Part shown: piece after piece, positions 61,141 to 64,000 of the stretch
Layout of the letters: every line of letters begins with the position of its first letter
Numbering within the stretch: the first letter of the stretch is position 1
NCBI GenBank assembly: GCA_035605975.1
Contig: DATNGG010000167.1
Coordinates: 26,543 to 90,542, forward strand
DNA from: CAIKMD01 sp035605975
Lineage (GTDB): Bacteria > Pseudomonadota > Alphaproteobacteria > ATCC43930 > CGMCC-115725
Reading direction: 5' to 3'
DNA: 64,000 nucleotides
Notes under the pieces: model-generated
Seen by the model: only the letters and a program-made list of their open reading frames with translations
Told to the model about the DNA's origin: nothing
Database searches by the model: none
Made by a program: the position numbers and the translations under genes

Positions 61141-62931
61141 TTACGCCTTCGGTTTCGCCTCGGGCGGCAGCGCCAGACGGATGTGCAATTCGCGCAAGCG
61201 CTCGGGCGGGACCGCCGCCGGCGCCTGCATCAGCAAATCCTGCGCCTGCTGATTCATCGGGAAGGCGACCACTTCGCGGATATTGGGCGTGTCGGCCAAG
61301 AGCATGACGATGCGGTCGATGCCGGGGGCCGAGCCGCCATGCGGCGGCGCACCGTATTTGAACGCATTGAGCATGCCGCCGAAGCGCGCCTCGACCTCTT
61401 CGCGCTTGTAGCCGGCGATCTCGAAAGCGCGATACATGATGTCGGGACGGTGATTGCGGATCGCGCCCGAGCTGAGCTCTACGCCGTTGCAGACGATATC
61501 GTATTGGAACGCCTTGATGGTGAGCGGATCCTGGCCGTTCAGCGCCTCGAGCCCGCCCTGCGGCATCGAGAAAGGATTGTGGCTGAAGACGATCTGCTTC
61601 AACTCCTCGTCATACTCATACATCGGGAAATCGGTCACCCAGCAGAATTCGAAGACGCCTTGCCGCGTCAGGCCGAGCTCGGAGCCGATCTTCAGCCGCG
61701 CCGCTGCGGCAAAGGGCATGAAAATCTTCGGCACGCCGCAGACGAAGAACACCGCATCGCCGTCCTTCAAGCCGAGCTCGCCGCGCAGCTTCTCCGTGCG
61801 CTCGGGCCCCAAATTGCGCGCGACCGGCCCCGCACCCTCGCCGTCGCGGAAGAAGATATAGCCGAGGCCTGGCTGACCCTCGCCCTGCGCCCAGGAATTC
61901 ATCCGGTCGCAGAAGGCGCGGTTGCCGCCGGTCGGCGCGGGGATCGCCCAGACGCGCACATTCGCATCCGCTTCGATCTGGCCCGCGAAAATCTTGAAGC
62001 CCGAGGCGCGGAAAATCTCGGTCGCATCGCACATCTGGATGGGGTTGCGCAGATCGGGCTTGTCGGAGCCGTATTTGGCGAGCGCCTCGGCATAGGGGAT
62101 GCGCGGGAAAGGCGGCTTCGTCACCGGCCGGCCGGCACCGAACTCCTCGAAAATGCCCGCGATTACCGGCTCGATCGCGGCGAAGACGTCGTCTTGCGTG
62201 ACGAAGGACATCTCGAAATCGAGCTGATAGAACTCGCCGGGCGAGCGGTCGGCGCGGCTCGCCTCGTCGCGAAAGCACGGCGCGATCTGGAAATAGCGAT
62301 CGAAGCCCGCGACCATCAGCAGCTGCTTGAATTGCTGCGGCGCTTGCGGGAGCGCATAGAACTTGCCGGGATGGATGCGGCTCGGCACCAGATAATCGCG
62401 CGCGCCTTCGGGCGAGGAGGCGGTGAGGATCGGCGTCTGGAACTCGGTGAAGCCCTGCTCGATCATGCGCCGACGGATCGAGGCGATGACCTGCGCGCGC
62501 AGCATGATGTTGGCATGAACCTGCTCGCGCCGCAGATCGAGGAAGCGGTGCCGGAGCCGCATATCCTCGGGGTACTCCGCCTCGGTGTTGACCGGGAAAG
62601 GCAGCGGCTCGGCCTCGGAGAGAACCTCGAGCGCCGCGATCTGCACCTCGACCTCGCCGGTCGGCAGCTTGGGATTGACCGTCTCGGCCGAGCGCCGGAC
62701 CACCTTGCCGCTGACCGAGATCACGCTTTCGAGCTTCAACGCGTCGACTTGCTTGAAGAGCGGCGAGGAGATGTCGATCACGCATTGCGTGACGCCGTAA
62801 TGGTCGCGCAGATCGATGAAGAGAAGCTGGCCATGATCGCGTTTGCGATGGACCCAGCCGGCAAGGCGGGTTTCGGTTCCGGCGGCCGCAAGGCGCAGCG
62901 CGCCGCATGTCGTGGTGCGATAGGGATGCAT
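61141..62931 (-). CDS. aspS: Aspartyl-tRNA synthetase
   Basis: 596 residues from ATG 62931 (ATG 62940 is an alternative; neither has a strong Shine-Dalgarno). The order is an OB-fold anticodon domain (AGWVHRKRDHGQLLFIDLRD), class II motif 1, motif 2 (FRDEASRADRSPGEFYQLD), the bacterial GAD insertion and motif 3 (GSAPGIDRIVMLL). It charges tRNA-Asp. Whether it is discriminating or also charges tRNA-Asn cannot be told here. Confidence 0.97.
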   Translation of the reverse strand: MHPYRTTTCGALRLAAAGTETRLAGWVHRKRDHGQLLFIDLRDHYGVTQCVIDISSPLFKQVDALKLESVISVSGKVVRRSAETVNPKLPTGEVEVQIAALEVLSEAEPLPFPVNTEAEYPEDMRLRHRFLDLRREQVHANIMLRAQVIASIRRRMIEQGFTEFQTPILTASSPEGARDYLVPSRIHPGKFYALPQAPQQFKQLLMVAGFDRYFQIAPCFRDEASRADRSPGEFYQLDFEMSFVTQDDVFAAIEPVIAGIFEEFGAGRPVTKPPFPRIPYAEALAKYGSDKPDLRNPIQMCDATEIFRASGFKIFAGQIEADANVRVWAIPAPTGGNRAFCDRMNSWAQGEGQPGLGYIFFRDGEGAGPVARNLGPERTEKLRGELGLKDGDAVFFVCGVPKIFMPFAAAARLKIGSELGLTRQGVFEFCWVTDFPMYEYDEELKQIVFSHNPFSMPQGGLEALNGQDPLTIKAFQYDIVCNGVELSSGAIRNHRPDIMYRAFEIAGYKREEVEARFGGMLNAFKYGAPPHGGSAPGIDRIVMLLADTPNIREVVAFPMNQQAQDLLMQAPAAVPPERLRELHIRLALPPEAKPKA

Positions 62932-62997
62932 AGCGCACAAAAGGCGTGGAGCGGCACCGCTTTGTCAAGCGGCGGCGGGGACGCGGCGGAGCGCGGG

Positions 62998-63051
62998 AAA
63001 TTGGCTTTGCTTCAAGGCCGGCCTTTGAATATCCTCGCCAAATTGGCTTTG
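62998..63051. repeat. 12 bp direct repeats upstream of aspS
   Basis: AAATTGGCTTTG occurs at 62998-63009 and 63040-63051, 42 bp apart (four helical turns). They lie in the 265 bp gap 62932-63196 between aspS and the metallopeptidase gene, both on the minus strand. Nothing else is clear in that gap. Confidence 0.45.
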
Positions 63052-63196
63052 TTTCGTAATTTCGAGGGGTACCGCAATCCCTTCCATTGCTCAACGCTTT
63101 TTGCGTACATACACTTGGGGGCGCTGGCCCGGCTCGTCAAGGCGCAGCCGTCACAAGCTTAAATGCGCAAGCGCTTTTGCCGCCCTTCGGCGCGTC

Positions 63197-64000
63197 TTAA
63201 AGCTGCGCGGCGGAAAAGGTGTCGCAGCTTTCCACAGTGCCTGTCTTGAAGCCGGTGCTGAACCAGCGCGTACGCTGCGCCGCCGTGCCGTGGGTGAAGG
63301 AATCGGGCACGACATAGCCCTGCGCGCGCTTTTGCAAAATGTCGTCGCCGATCGCCGACGCGGTTTGCAGCGCCGCCTCGACATCGCCGGGCTCGAGAAA
63401 TTTCCATTTCTTTTCCGAGCGGTTGGCCCAAACCCCGGCGAAGCAATCGGCCTGAAGCTCGATGCGAACCTGCACCTCGTTGGCCCGTCGCTCGCCCGCG
63501 TTGCGTTGCAGCTCGTGTGCCTTCGGCAGAACGCCGAGCAGGTTTTGCACGTGATGGCCGACCTCGTGCGCGATCACGTAAGCCTGCGAGAATTGGCAGG
63601 TCTGGCTGCCGACTCGGCAGCCGTGAAGTTGCGTTTCGATCTCGCGGAAAAAGCCGGCGTCGAGATAAACCCGCCGATCCTCCGGACAATAGAAGGGACC
63701 CATCGCCACTTGCGCAGCGCCGCAGGCCGAGCGCGTCGCGCCGGAAAACAATACGAGCTTGGGCGCCACATAGGCGCCGCCGTGACTGCGGAAGATCTCC
63801 GACCAACGGTCTTCGGTGTCTCCCAGCACGGCGGCCACGAATTGGCCGCTCTGGTCGCTCGGCGCGCCGGTCGTCGCCGGACCGCCTCCGGGCGCGCCTG
63901 CATAAGGCGCTTGGTCGTATTGATCCCCGTTGGTCAAAATCTCCGCGCCGCCGAGGAGAGCGAGCGGGTTGATGCCGAAGACCCAGCTGATCAGCAAAAG
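63197..64000 (-). CDS. Neutral zinc metallopeptidase, YpfJ family (5' partial)
   Basis: The reading frame is open through base 64000, so the N-terminal cytoplasmic segment and most of the membrane helix are missing. The visible part starts within the helix region (LISWVFGINPLALLG). The zinc motif is AHEVGHHVQNLLG, followed by ELQADCFAGVWA with the third ligand. Cysteines (CGAAQ, YCPED, HGCRVG, TCQFS) suggest disulfides outside the cytoplasm. The family is widespread and of unknown substrate. Confidence 0.9.
   Translation of the reverse strand, partial: LLLISWVFGINPLALLGGAEILTNGDQYDQAPYAGAPGGGPATTGAPSDQSGQFVAAVLGDTEDRWSEIFRSHGGAYVAPKLVLFSGATRSACGAAQVAMGPFYCPEDRRVYLDAGFFREIETQLHGCRVGSQTCQFSQAYVIAHEVGHHVQNLLGVLPKAHELQRNAGERRANEVQVRIELQADCFAGVWANRSEKKWKFLEPGDVEAALQTASAIGDDILQKRAQGYVVPDSFTHGTAAQRTRWFSTGFKTGTVESCDTFSAAQL

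Noticed and set aside
61183..63162. 659-codon plus-strand frame opposite aspS
   Set aside because: Antisense to a conserved essential gene.
1..64000. CRISPR arrays, tRNA genes, insertion sequences, prophage
   Set aside because: No regularly spaced repeats, no cloverleaf I could fold by eye, and no transposase or integrase motifs were seen on either strand.

Overview
This is a GC-rich, gene-dense bacterial chromosome segment with no rRNA, tRNA, CRISPR array, transposase or phage gene that I could see. It is most likely from an alphaproteobacterium, probably of the Hyphomicrobiales. The evidence is a divK-pleD operon with near-canonical DivK, an EipB (DUF1849) envelope protein, two perfect CtrA boxes (TTAA-N7-TTAA) that both lie between genes, and a 55-residue L33. 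Both ends of the window cut genes: a sensor kinase on the left and a zinc metallopeptidase on the right.

Layout. 1-3718: a four-gene signalling cassette (hybrid-type sensor kinase, single receiver, receiver-nucleotide cyclase, Crp/Fnr regulator). 3790-10792: the most unusual region, a same-strand cluster behind a Fur-like operator. It encodes a HExxH peptidase, a small basic protein ending in a Cys-Gly repeat, a signal-less substrate-binding-protein homologue, a DUF692/MNIO iron oxidase with a C-terminal partner-like domain, a GT4 glycosyltransferase with a similar C-terminal domain, and an exported substrate-binding protein. The last four overlap by 4 nt each. I read it as a candidate ribosomally made, post-translationally modified peptide (RiPP) pathway that adds a glycosyltransferase to MNIO chemistry, possibly metal-regulated. 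10818-20922: an FAD monooxygenase, small exported proteins, a DUF2249-propeller fusion, three substrate-binding proteins without permeases, an unknown membrane protein, a methyltransferase and a lipoprotein. 21103-22953: a PleC/DivJ-like kinase next to a CtrA box.

22971-53230 is mainly catabolic and transport. A minus-strand run (22971-29552) holds a 4,5-dihydroxyphthalate decarboxylase-like protein, two class II aldolases, an LLM flavin enzyme, a substrate-binding protein and tandem ACMSD-like amidohydrolases. A CocE-type hydrolase, an ABC permease with its binding protein, and hydantoinase A/B follow. Two AI-2E family permeases and a GT2 come next. A second minus-strand operon (49607 to 43369) combines a Rieske ferredoxin, a ring-hydroxylating oxygenase, a PdxA-family dehydrogenase and a Liv ABC transporter with LivH and LivM fused in one chain. 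A short-chain dehydrogenase, an MFS transporter, a TauE/SafE permease and a SLOG-fold protein complete the block. The gene content points to uptake and oxidation of aromatic or dicyclic acids, but substrates cannot be read from sequence.

53251-64000 is more core-like: a DapA-family aldolase, cytochrome c, a YdjC/HpnK deacetylase, rpmG with a clear terminator, pleD-divK on the minus strand, a ROK sugar kinase with an overlapping cupin, eipB, a GGDEF protein, aspS and a YpfJ-type metallopeptidase.
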